Origin: JAITMY01 sp031549685
GTDB taxonomy: Bacteria > Bacteroidota > Bacteroidia > Bacteroidales > UBA932
NCBI GenBank assembly: GCA_031549685.1
Contig: JAVBPG010000055.1
Coordinates: forward strand, 1 to 33,211
Reading direction: 5' to 3'
DNA length: 33,211 bases
Shown: one piece after another, positions 22,392 to 30,243 of the stretch
How positions within the stretch are numbered: the first letter of the stretch is position 1
Layout: each line of letters opens with the position of its first letter
Notes under the pieces: model-generated
Seen by the model: the letters and a program-made list of their open reading frames with translations, nothing else
Told to the model about the DNA's origin: nothing
Database searches by the model: none
Made by a program: the position numbers and the translations under genes

Positions 22392-23219
22392 ATGCTGAAT
22401 TCCAAGATAGACCTATTTGGCCAAGGTTGGATAGACACCGTGTTTGAGACCCGCAACAAGGAGTACGGTGCCTACGAGCTGCGAAGCCGAGAGTCGAGGA
22501 GGACAATCAGGGCGCTCATTATCGGAGCAGCGCTTTTTGTTACCCTCATTAGCCTTCCGGTTCTTCTCAAGAAATACGGAGATACGCTGGGCCTCAAAAA
22601 GAAGCAAACCATTGACCAGGTTATAACCATGGTAACGCTGCCACCTCCTCCCAAAAATGAGCAGCTAAAGGAAATAGCTCCACCCGCCGCCCCACCCGAA
22701 ATGAAGTCGCTCACGGAGGTAAAAAAGTTTACCCCACCCGTGGTAGCGCCCGAGGAGGAGGTGGTAGAGGAAATTGTGTCGCAGGAGGAGCTTAAAACCA
22801 AAAAAGCCGGAGCCCAGGACGTAAAGGCCAGCGACGATGGTGACATTGTGATTGACGAAACGCCGGTGGAGGTGGTGCAGGAAAAGGCCATTATTGAGGA
22901 CGAAGAAGTACACGTATTCCAGGCGGTAGAAGTTCCCCCCGGATTTCCGGGCGGCATGGCTAAGTTTACCCAGTACATTGTAGACGAACTTGGCCACATT
23001 GAAGTGGAGGTGCAGAAGCTGCCGCTGCTGCTACGGTTTGTGATTGAAAAAGACGGGCGCCTGACCGACATACAGGTGCTGCGCGACGGCGGCTACCCCG
23101 ATATTGCCAAGCGCGCCGTACGCGTGCTGGAGCGCTGCCCCAAGTGGAAGCCCGGTGTGATTAACGGTAAAAGCGTGCGCGTGGCATACGTGGTTCCGAT
23201 TACTATTACCATGCAGTAG
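22392..23219 (+). CDS. tonB: TonB family energy transducer
   Basis: 275 residues. A cytoplasmic stretch (WIDTVFETRNKEYGAYELR, typical of Bacteroidota TonB) precedes one membrane anchor at about 38-56. Then come a Pro- and Glu/Val-rich periplasmic spacer (PPPPKNE, PPAAPPE) and the C-terminal TonB domain (VIEKDGRLTDIQVLRDGG, CPKWKPGVINGKSVRV). It passes the energy of ExbB/ExbD to outer-membrane TonB-dependent transporters such as SusC-like proteins. It is translated one base before the next gene. Confidence 0.95.
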   Translation: MLNSKIDLFGQGWIDTVFETRNKEYGAYELRSRESRRTIRALIIGAALFVTLISLPVLLKKYGDTLGLKKKQTIDQVITMVTLPPPPKNEQLKEIAPPAAPPEMKSLTEVKKFTPPVVAPEEEVVEEIVSQEELKTKKAGAQDVKASDDGDIVIDETPVEVVQEKAIIEDEEVHVFQAVEVPPGFPGGMAKFTQYIVDELGHIEVEVQKLPLLLRFVIEKDGRLTDIQVLRDGGYPDIAKRAVRVLERCPKWKPGVINGKSVRVAYVVPITITMQ

Positions 23220-23220
23220 A

Positions 23221-23427
23221 ATGAACTTCAGCCAAAAAACCGGCAAGCAAAAAATAGTCTTTATTTTGGGCATCGGCATATTTGCCATGTACCTGGCGTT
23301 GGGATTGGTGTTCATATTTATGAAAAACATTCCCTTCAACCTATCGCCGGTGCTCAGAGTAGGATTTGGCATAGTGCTCGTTGCTTACGCCGTTTTCAGG
23401 CTATACCGACTTACCAAACAGGAGTAA
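23221..23427 (+). CDS. Small two-helix membrane protein in the TonB operon
   Basis: 68 residues, function unknown. Two hydrophobic helices (about 12-34 and 44-64) are joined by the short loop KNIPFNLSP and end in a basic tail RLYRLTKQE. Its ATG is one base after the tonB stop and it is nine bases before the PstS-like gene, so it belongs to the operon. Proteins of this size and place are common in the same operon in Bacteroidales. Confidence 0.75.
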   Translation: MNFSQKTGKQKIVFILGIGIFAMYLALGLVFIFMKNIPFNLSPVLRVGFGIVLVAYAVFRLYRLTKQE

Positions 23428-23436
23428 AAACACCCA

Positions 23437-24324
23437 ATGAAACACGTTAGCTACCTTTTGCTTAGCCTTGCCTGCGCCAGCCTTTTCTCATGCAAGCCGA
23501 GAGTAAAAGTGGTCGAATCGCCCACGCGTGGCAACGTAACGATTTTGGTTGACGAGACCTTCTACCCCATGGTGGAGGGTCAGGTACAGGTATTTGAAAG
23601 CCTGTACAAGTACGCAGACATAAACATCGTTATGCTGCCCGAGCACGAGATTGCCGGTCAGCTAACGCTTGACTCGGCACGCATTGCCATCCTCTCGCGC
23701 GAGCTGACCGCCGGCGAACTTGCCCACTTTGAGAGCAAGCAGCTGATTCCGCGCACCACCGACCTTGCCTATGATGCCATTGCCCTTATTGTAAACAAAG
23801 GGCAGAAAAAGCAAAAGATTAGCGAAAGCGAGCTACAGCAAATACTTACCGGAGCAGCCAACCCCGGCGGCTACACGCTGGTGTTTGACCACTCGCAATC
23901 GAGCACGGTGCAGTACATGAAAAATTTTGCTGAAATCGAAAATTTATCGAACGTCTACTCACTGAGCAGCAACGCCGAGCTCATACGGTATGTAGCCACG
24001 CACAGCAACACCATTGGATTCATTGGCATAGACTGGCTGTACGAACCCGATAGCACCCTGCAGCCGTACGTTGACAAAGTGCGGGTAATGGGTGTTGGGA
24101 GCGAGAAGGGGTATTACAAGCCCACGCAAAACGACATAGCGCTCGGCGCCTACCCTTTTATTCGTAAAATACGCATTGTGAACGCGCAGGGGACGGCCGG
24201 CCTCGGCCTGGGTTTCTCCACCTTTATGGCCGGCAGCGTGGGGCAGCGTATTATACTGAAATCGGGGTTGGTGCCTGTCAGCTACCCCAAGCGAGAAATA
24301 GTTATAAACAACCAAATACAATAA
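23437..24324 (+). CDS. PstS-like periplasmic binding lipoprotein
   Basis: 295 residues. Lipoprotein signal with SLFSC (Cys19). The body has the pattern of PstS-like substrate-binding proteins: VTILVDETFYPMVEGQVQVFE, AIALIVNKGQKK, and DHSQSSTVQYMKNF in place of the phosphate-loop region. No pst permease or ATPase gene is near, so a role in phosphate uptake is doubtful. It lies inside an energy-transducing operon and may bind a ligand or a partner there. Ligand residues cannot be confirmed by eye. Confidence 0.8.
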   Translation: MKHVSYLLLSLACASLFSCKPRVKVVESPTRGNVTILVDETFYPMVEGQVQVFESLYKYADINIVMLPEHEIAGQLTLDSARIAILSRELTAGELAHFESKQLIPRTTDLAYDAIALIVNKGQKKQKISESELQQILTGAANPGGYTLVFDHSQSSTVQYMKNFAEIENLSNVYSLSSNAELIRYVATHSNTIGFIGIDWLYEPDSTLQPYVDKVRVMGVGSEKGYYKPTQNDIALGAYPFIRKIRIVNAQGTAGLGLGFSTFMAGSVGQRIILKSGLVPVSYPKREIVINNQIQ

Positions 24325-24342
24325 ACAAAACACCACAGAAGA

Positions 24343-26052
24343 ATGAAAAAGTTACTGATTTGTTTTTTGGCGGCGGCTACCAGCCTCAATGCTTACAGCC
24401 AAAATCTGAAAGATGTGCAAAAAGCGCTTGAAGGAGAGCAGTACGAAAAAGCACGCATTATGCTCGAGGAGCTCGTGAAAACCGACTCGCTACAGGGAGA
24501 AAACTACTTTCACCTGGGAAACATGTACCTCCTGCTCGGCGAAGATAAGCTGGCCCTCAGCACCTACAAAAAAGGAGCTACGCGGAAGAAAGACGGCAAG
24601 TTGAACTACGTGGGCATTGGCCAGTTTTTCCTTGACGAAGCGCAGCCCGATTCGGCCGCAAAATACTTTGGTAAGGCGCTGGAAAAGGTGCGCAAAAAGG
24701 ACACCAAGGAGCTGATGTACATTGCCCGCGCCTACAACCAATCGTACAAACCCGACTACGCCAAAGCTGCCGAGTATGCCAAACGCGCCACTGCCATTAA
24801 CCCCAAGCTGGCGCAGGCCTACCTCATACTGGGTGATGCCGAGTTCAACTTAGGCAACGCCAGCGAAGCATACAGCGCCTACCGCACCGCGTACGACCTC
24901 GACAACGACCTGCTGCGCGCCCAGCTGCACCTGGCCGTGATTACCAAAAACTCACGCGCTTTTGATGAGGCTGTGCAAACCATCAACGATATTTTGGCCA
25001 TTAACCCCGAGTACGGCCCCGCCTACCGCGAGCTGGCGGAAACCTACTACCTGTGGTCATCGGTGGAGAACGACCACCGCAAGGAGTACATTGCAAAAGC
25101 GCTGGGCTACTACAAGCAGTACCTCCAGCACACCGACCAGTCGCTCAACTCGCGCATGCGCCACGCCGACTTCTTGATTCTGGCCAAGGACTACGAAGCG
25201 CTGGAAAAAGAAGCGCATGAAATGCAAAAGCTGGATAAGGTAAACCCGCGCATACTGCGGTACCTGGGCTACTCGGCCTACGAGAACGGAAACTACCAGG
25301 AAGCCATAAAGGCTATCAACGAATTTATATCAAAGGTTGAACCTAAGCGCGTGGTAGGTACCGACTACCTTTACCTGGCCCGTGCTCACAGAAACTTAGC
25401 CGTAACCCTCGAAGGTGTTATGCTTGATAGCGTAATGTTTGAGCAAATGCTCAACAGCCTTTCGCTGGCCATAGCCAAGGAGGTAGTGCTTGATAAGGAA
25501 TTCAGCCAGCTAGGTATAGCATTTTTTAAAGTGCAAGACTACACCAACGCCACCAAGTTGTTTGGGGTGCTTATCAAATCACCTAAGAGCGCGCTGATAG
25601 ATAAACTCTACTTTGCCAACTCCGTTTTTTACAACGTGGCCAACCGTGATTCGGCGGAGCAGGTACAACTTCAGCCCATTATAGTTAAGGCCGACAGCGT
25701 ATTTGGCGAGGTAACCACCGAGGCACCCAAAACGCAGGACGCCTACTTTAACCGGGCCAGGCTCAACCGCTGCATTATAAGTGACTCGGCAAAGGTTAGA
25801 ACGGTAGAATACTTTAGCGACTACATTAAGGTCGTAAGCGAGAAGCCAGAGGAAGTGGCCAAAGAAAGGGTTCGCGCTAAAATATCGGAGGCCTACACCA
25901 CCATTGGCGCCTACTACGCCGAAAGCGATACCCAAAAAGCGATTGAAAGCTTTACCAAGGCTGTTGAGTTTGACCCTACCAACGAGCACGCCCTGAGGTC
26001 GCTCGACTACTTCCTCAAGCCCGAAAAGGACAACAACAAGCCGAAGAAGTAA
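24343..26052 (+). CDS. Exported tetratricopeptide repeat protein
   Basis: 569 residues. A Sec signal (MKKLLICFLAAATSLNAYSQ) has a likely cleavage after AYS. The mature protein is made of many TPR helix pairs, for example AYLILGDAEFNLGNASEAYSA, LRYLGYSAYENGNYQEAIKAI and a last one near 525-555. It is likely a periplasmic scaffold. Last gene of the TonB operon, 18 bases after the PstS-like gene, and followed by a terminator. Such a protein is found at this place in many Bacteroidales; its partner is unknown. Confidence 0.9.
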   Translation: MKKLLICFLAAATSLNAYSQNLKDVQKALEGEQYEKARIMLEELVKTDSLQGENYFHLGNMYLLLGEDKLALSTYKKGATRKKDGKLNYVGIGQFFLDEAQPDSAAKYFGKALEKVRKKDTKELMYIARAYNQSYKPDYAKAAEYAKRATAINPKLAQAYLILGDAEFNLGNASEAYSAYRTAYDLDNDLLRAQLHLAVITKNSRAFDEAVQTINDILAINPEYGPAYRELAETYYLWSSVENDHRKEYIAKALGYYKQYLQHTDQSLNSRMRHADFLILAKDYEALEKEAHEMQKLDKVNPRILRYLGYSAYENGNYQEAIKAINEFISKVEPKRVVGTDYLYLARAHRNLAVTLEGVMLDSVMFEQMLNSLSLAIAKEVVLDKEFSQLGIAFFKVQDYTNATKLFGVLIKSPKSALIDKLYFANSVFYNVANRDSAEQVQLQPIIVKADSVFGEVTTEAPKTQDAYFNRARLNRCIISDSAKVRTVEYFSDYIKVVSEKPEEVAKERVRAKISEAYTTIGAYYAESDTQKAIESFTKAVEFDPTNEHALRSLDYFLKPEKDNNKPKK

Positions 26053-26080
26053 AGCTGTAGCTTGCTTTAACAGCGCTGTA

Positions 26081-26119
26081 GCAAAAAGCCGCCGTAGATA
26101 TTTTCTGCGGCGGCTTTGC
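26081..26119 (+). terminator. Terminator of the TonB operon
   Basis: GCAAAAAGCCGCCG pairs with CGGCGGCTTTGC around a T-rich loop, 29 bases after the TPR gene. The hairpin is strong, though only a few Ts follow. Confidence 0.7.
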
Positions 26120-26143
26120 TTATTCACTCCAGGTAGCACCTTG

Positions 26144-26175
26144 ACCCTAACAGGGTTTTGAGACCCTGTTAGGGT
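26144..26175. repeat. ACCCTAACAGGGT palindromic element, copy 1
   Basis: A perfect 13-bp stem (26144-26156 with 26163-26175) with the loop TTTGAG. A second copy with small changes is at 30207-30234. Confidence 0.8.
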
Positions 26176-26270
26176 TTTCCTTGATTGACTTAAAGCTTGC
26201 TCTAATTTTCAAAACCCAAAAAATATCGCTATTTTTCGCAGGATTACTTCCTAACAAAAACATACCCCCG

Positions 26271-28670
26271 ATGAAAAAAGCTACCATGGCGGCAGGCGCT
26301 CTGCTGCTGACCGCCTGCTTTAAACCCGCCCCGGAGGCGGCTGACCTGAAGCTGTGGTTCGACACGCCGGCCGCATACTTTGAGGAGAGCTTCGTGCTGG
26401 GCAACGGCCGTATGGGCGCCACAGTTTACGGCGGGGTACGCTCCGAAAAGGTTGACCTGAACGACATTACCCTCTGGTCGGGCGGCCCAGTTGAGGAGCC
26501 GGTCAACCCCGATGCGTACAAGGTAATTCCCGCCATTCGCCAAGCGCTCGCAGAGGAGAACTACCGGCTGGCCGACCGGCTAAGCAAGCAGCGCCAGGGC
26601 CGCTTTTCGCAATCCTACGCGCCGGTGGGGACAATGCGCCTCGACTTTGCCCACAGCGATACCGCCCGCGCATACTACCGCGAGCTCGACATCGACAAGG
26701 CCGTTGCAACAACGCGCTACACCGTTGACGGGGTCGAATATACGCGCGAATATTTTGTTTCCCACCCCGCCCAGGTAATGGCAATACGCCTTACGGCAAG
26801 CCGCAGGGGAGCGCTCAACTTCGACCTGCGCTTCGACAGCCCGCTGCCGCACCACACGCAGGCCGACGGGCCAATGCTCCGGGCGCAGGGCTACGCCCCC
26901 TACCACGCCGAGCCCTCCTACCGCAAGACGGACAACCCCGTGCGCTTTGACCCGAAGCGGGGTACGCGCTTCACCTCGCTTATCCAGCTTCAAAATACCG
27001 ATGGAGAGATAAAGGCGGGCGACAGCACGCTCAGCGTAAGGAATGCCTCCGAGGTAACCGTGCTGGTGGCGGTGGCCACCAGCTTCAACGGCTTCGACCG
27101 CGACCCTGTGGCCGACGGGGCCGACCACACGGCCTTAGCCGCCGGGCGCATGAACGGCGCGCTTTCGCAAAACTATGCAGCGCTCCGAGAGGCGCACATG
27201 GAGGATTACCGGTCGTTCTTCCGGCGCGTGTCACTAAGCCTGGGCGATGCCCCCGCCCCCACCCTTCCCACCGGCGAGCGGCTGAAGCGCTACACCGGCG
27301 GGGCGGACGACAAGGGGCTTGAAGCCCTCTACTTCCAGTACGGCCGCTACCTGCTGATATCCTCCTCGCGTACGCCCGACGTACCGGCCAACCTCCAGGG
27401 GCTTTGGAACCCCTACGTTCGCCCGCCCTGGAGCTGCAACTACACGATGAACATCAACGTTGAGGAGAATTACTGGCTGGCCGAAAACACCAACCTCTCG
27501 GAAATGCACAGCCCGCTGCTGACTTTCGTCGAAAGGCTGGCGAAAACGGGCGAAAGCACCGCCCGCGACTACTTCGGCACCCGCGGCTGGGCGGCGGGGC
27601 ACAACTCCGACATTTGGGCCATGAGCAACCCCGCAGGCGATTTCGGCTGGGGCAACCCCGTGTGGGCCGAATGGGGAATGGGAGGCGTGTGGGCGGCCAC
27701 CCACCTATGGGAGCATTTTTCGTACACGCGCGACACGGCATTTCTGCAAAAAGCCTACCCGCTGATGAAGGGAGCAGCCCGCTTTTGCCTTGACTACCTC
27801 ATTGAAGGGCCCGACGGTACGCTGCTTACCTCGCCCTCCACCTCGCCCGAGTGCAACTACCGGCTGCCCGACGGGTACGCGGGCTCGGTAAGCTACGGCG
27901 CCACCTCCGACCTGGCGCTGATGCGCGAGCTATTTCCTCAGGTTATTGCCGCCTGCAGCGTGCTGGGCATCGACAGCGATTTTTCAGCCGAAACCAGGCA
28001 GGCGCTCGACCGCCTGCATCCCTACAAAATAGGGGCGCAGGGCCAGCTGCAGGAGTGGTACCACGACTGGGCTACGGCCGAGCCTGCGCACCGCCACACC
28101 TCGCACCTGATTGGCCTCTACCCGGGCAGTCACATTTCGCCGGCAGCAACGCCCGCGCTGGCGGCCGCCTGCCGCCGCACGCTCGAGCTGCGCGGCGACG
28201 ACGCCACGGGTTGGGCAATGGGCTGGCGCATCAACCTGTGGGCACGCTTGGGCGATGGGAATCACGCCTACAAAATGTACCGCCGCCTGCTGCAATACGT
28301 TGCTCCCGACGGTGCGCAAATCAAAGGCTTTAAGTTTGTGGGCGGCACCTACCCGAACCTTTTCGATGCGCATCCGCCCTTCCAAATCGACGGCAACTTC
28401 GGGGCGGCGGCGGGTGTGGCCGAAATGCTGATGCAGTCGGACGGGCAAGTAATCCGGCTGCTGCCCGCCCTGCCCGATGCCTGGGACAGGGGTACGGTGC
28501 GTGGGCTGTGCGCCCGGGGCGGCTTCGAGCTGTCGCTTTCGTGGAAAAACCACCGGCTACGGGAGGTTAGCCTTTTCTCGAAATCCGGCGGCAGCATTCG
28601 CTTAGCCTACGGCGAAGCACAGCGCGAGGTATCGCTCAAGGCCGGCGAGAGCAGGCGCATCAGCTGGTAG
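26271..28670 (+). CDS. Glycoside hydrolase family 95 lipoprotein (alpha-L-fucosidase or alpha-L-galactosidase)
   Basis: 799 residues. The start at 26271 gives a lipoprotein signal with LLTAC (Cys15), so the enzyme is surface or periplasmic; the upstream ATG at 26181 would hide it. The GH95 N-terminal beta domain (GNGRMGATVYGG, LNDITLWSGGP) is followed by the (alpha/alpha)6 barrel. By comparison with Bifidobacterium AfcA, the Asn pair that activates water is Asn394 and Asn396 (MNINVEENYW). The acid is Glu527 in SPSTSPECNY and the further Asp is Asp707 in FQIDGNFG. It releases fucose, or L-galactose, from glycans. No susCD pair or other glycosidase is next to it. The codons look richer in G+C than those of the TonB operon. 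Confidence 0.93.
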   Translation: MKKATMAAGALLLTACFKPAPEAADLKLWFDTPAAYFEESFVLGNGRMGATVYGGVRSEKVDLNDITLWSGGPVEEPVNPDAYKVIPAIRQALAEENYRLADRLSKQRQGRFSQSYAPVGTMRLDFAHSDTARAYYRELDIDKAVATTRYTVDGVEYTREYFVSHPAQVMAIRLTASRRGALNFDLRFDSPLPHHTQADGPMLRAQGYAPYHAEPSYRKTDNPVRFDPKRGTRFTSLIQLQNTDGEIKAGDSTLSVRNASEVTVLVAVATSFNGFDRDPVADGADHTALAAGRMNGALSQNYAALREAHMEDYRSFFRRVSLSLGDAPAPTLPTGERLKRYTGGADDKGLEALYFQYGRYLLISSSRTPDVPANLQGLWNPYVRPPWSCNYTMNINVEENYWLAENTNLSEMHSPLLTFVERLAKTGESTARDYFGTRGWAAGHNSDIWAMSNPAGDFGWGNPVWAEWGMGGVWAATHLWEHFSYTRDTAFLQKAYPLMKGAARFCLDYLIEGPDGTLLTSPSTSPECNYRLPDGYAGSVSYGATSDLALMRELFPQVIAACSVLGIDSDFSAETRQALDRLHPYKIGAQGQLQEWYHDWATAEPAHRHTSHLIGLYPGSHISPAATPALAAACRRTLELRGDDATGWAMGWRINLWARLGDGNHAYKMYRRLLQYVAPDGAQIKGFKFVGGTYPNLFDAHPPFQIDGNFGAAAGVAEMLMQSDGQVIRLLPALPDAWDRGTVRGLCARGGFELSLSWKNHRLREVSLFSKSGGSIRLAYGEAQREVSLKAGESRRISW

Positions 28671-28699
28671 TATGTTTTTTTTGATTTTTAAAGCGAGCG

Positions 28700-30136
28700 C
28701 TACAGCAGCGGGGAGAAGAAGCGCATGATGACCTGCACGGCCTTTTTCCACCACGGGCGGCGGGCCCAGGCCTCGGGCAACAGCTCCCGGCAGCCCTCCA
28801 TGTCGCGCAGGAAAATCTCGCGGTTGCGGGCCGCCACCTCCGGGTCGTACATGAACGAGTTGATTTCGAAGTTGAGCTCCAGGCTGCGGTAATCAAGGTT
28901 GGAGGATCCGATGATGGAGAGGTAGTCGTCAATGACCATGCTCTTGGCGTGGCTGAAGTAGCCCTCTATTTCGTGAATGTGAATGCCCGCCGCGAGGACC
29001 TCGTCAAATCCCGCCTGAATGGCCCAGTCCATGAAGGCGAAGTCGGATTTGCGCGACAGCATCAGCCGCACCTCCACACCGCCCAGCGCGGCCGTTTTCA
29101 GCGCCCGCATCACCGGGTCGGTGGGCAGGAAGTAGGGCGTTTGGATGTAGATGTACCTCTGCGCATTCTCAATGGCGCTGACCACGGCCAGGGCGTAGTA
29201 CGGGAAGGCGGAGTCGGGCGCCTCGGGAACAATCTGCATCAGGTTGTCCGAGTACTTCTCCTGCACGGGGAAGTAGTCGGCCAGGCTCTCCCCGGGCAGC
29301 TCCCCGCCCGAGTCGCACCAGGCCTGAAAAAAATTCAGCTGCAGGCCGTGTACCCCCTGCCCGTGCAGGCGCAGGTGCGCATCGCGCCAGCGCTGGGTTT
29401 GGCTGGTAATGTTCATGCCCCCTACGTAGCCCACCCGCCCGTCGATGACCACCAGCTTGCGGTGGTTGCGGTTGTTGAGGCTACGGTGAATGCTCGAGAG
29501 GGAGAGTTTGAAAAAGGGGTTAACCTCCACCCCGCTGCGCCGCATCCGGTTGTAGTAGGCGGGCAGGATGTCAATGTTGGCAATGTTGTCGTAAATGAAG
29601 CGCACCTTGACCCCCTCGGCAGCCTTGCGCATTAATATTTCGCGAATGCGGCGGCTAATTTTGTCGCGGCGAAAAAGAAAGTACTCGAAATGGATGTGCT
29701 CCTTAGCGCGCTCCAGGTCTTCGATGAGCATCTCCAGCTTACGGTTGCCGTCGGTAATAATCTCCACGCGGCTGCCGTGCAGCACCCGCGAGTGGTTGTT
29801 GCCAGCCAGCAGGGTTACCAGGCGGTGGTAGCGGGGGTCAATCAGGTTAAAATGCCCGTTGTACTCCTTGGTGTAGGCCTCCACGTTACCGGGCAGCAAG
29901 GGCACCACCTTCTCAAAAAACCTGCGGCGGTTTTTCTCCGTATCGCCGATACGCCTGCGGTCGAAGCCGAAGACGTAGTAGAACAGCACCCCGAGGACGG
30001 GCAGGAAGACAATCAGCGCCAGCCACGCCAGCGACTTGCTCGGATTCGAGTTCGACCTATCGGTAAAGATGAGCCAAAGCGTTACCGCAAGCAGCAGCGC
30101 ATAGCAGCCCGTCAGTATCCAATGAATGATATCCAT
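28700..30136 (-). CDS. cls: Cardiolipin synthase, phospholipase D family
   Basis: 478 residues, full length. Two N-terminal membrane helices (about 5-25 and 35-57) are followed by two HKD catalytic motifs: HRKLVVID from His225 (with Lys227 and Asp232) and HAKSMVID from His396 (with Lys398 and Asp403), each followed by a GG or GSSN block. It joins two phosphatidylglycerols to give cardiolipin on the inner membrane. It is convergent with the GH95 gene and 107 bases downstream of the P-ATPase gene on the same strand. The latter gap contains a palindrome, so co-transcription is uncertain. Confidence 0.95.
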   Translation of the reverse strand: MDIIHWILTGCYALLLAVTLWLIFTDRSNSNPSKSLAWLALIVFLPVLGVLFYYVFGFDRRRIGDTEKNRRRFFEKVVPLLPGNVEAYTKEYNGHFNLIDPRYHRLVTLLAGNNHSRVLHGSRVEIITDGNRKLEMLIEDLERAKEHIHFEYFLFRRDKISRRIREILMRKAAEGVKVRFIYDNIANIDILPAYYNRMRRSGVEVNPFFKLSLSSIHRSLNNRNHRKLVVIDGRVGYVGGMNITSQTQRWRDAHLRLHGQGVHGLQLNFFQAWCDSGGELPGESLADYFPVQEKYSDNLMQIVPEAPDSAFPYYALAVVSAIENAQRYIYIQTPYFLPTDPVMRALKTAALGGVEVRLMLSRKSDFAFMDWAIQAGFDEVLAAGIHIHEIEGYFSHAKSMVIDDYLSIIGSSNLDYRSLELNFEINSFMYDPEVAARNREIFLRDMEGCRELLPEAWARRPWWKKAVQVIMRFFSPLL

Positions 30137-30206
30137 AGCCCGAAATGGATTTTCTTAGACATGATTTACATGTTTTTTTATACGAAGGCCGGCTATCCAG
30201 CTAAAT

Positions 30207-30234
30207 CCTAACAGAGTTTTGAACCCCTGTTAGG
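30207..30234. repeat. CCTAACAG...CTGTTAGG palindromic element, copy 2
   Basis: CCTAACAGAG and CCCTGTTAGG surround TTTTGAAC. It is the imperfect counterpart of the element at 26144-26175 and lies between the cls and P-ATPase genes. A separate short repeat, ACATGATTTACATGT, is close by at about 30158-30172. Confidence 0.7.
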
Positions 30235-30243
30235 GTCATGGCG

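Noticed and set aside
23437..24324. Pst phosphate uptake system
   Set aside because: Only the binding-protein-like gene is present; pstC, pstA and pstB are missing and the neighbours are TonB genes.
26271..28670. Polysaccharide utilisation locus
   Set aside because: A single GH95 gene without susC/susD, regulator or other enzymes does not make a locus.
28949..29635. 228-residue plus-strand frame within cls
   Set aside because: The two HKD motifs are on the minus strand; the plus-strand product shows no domain.
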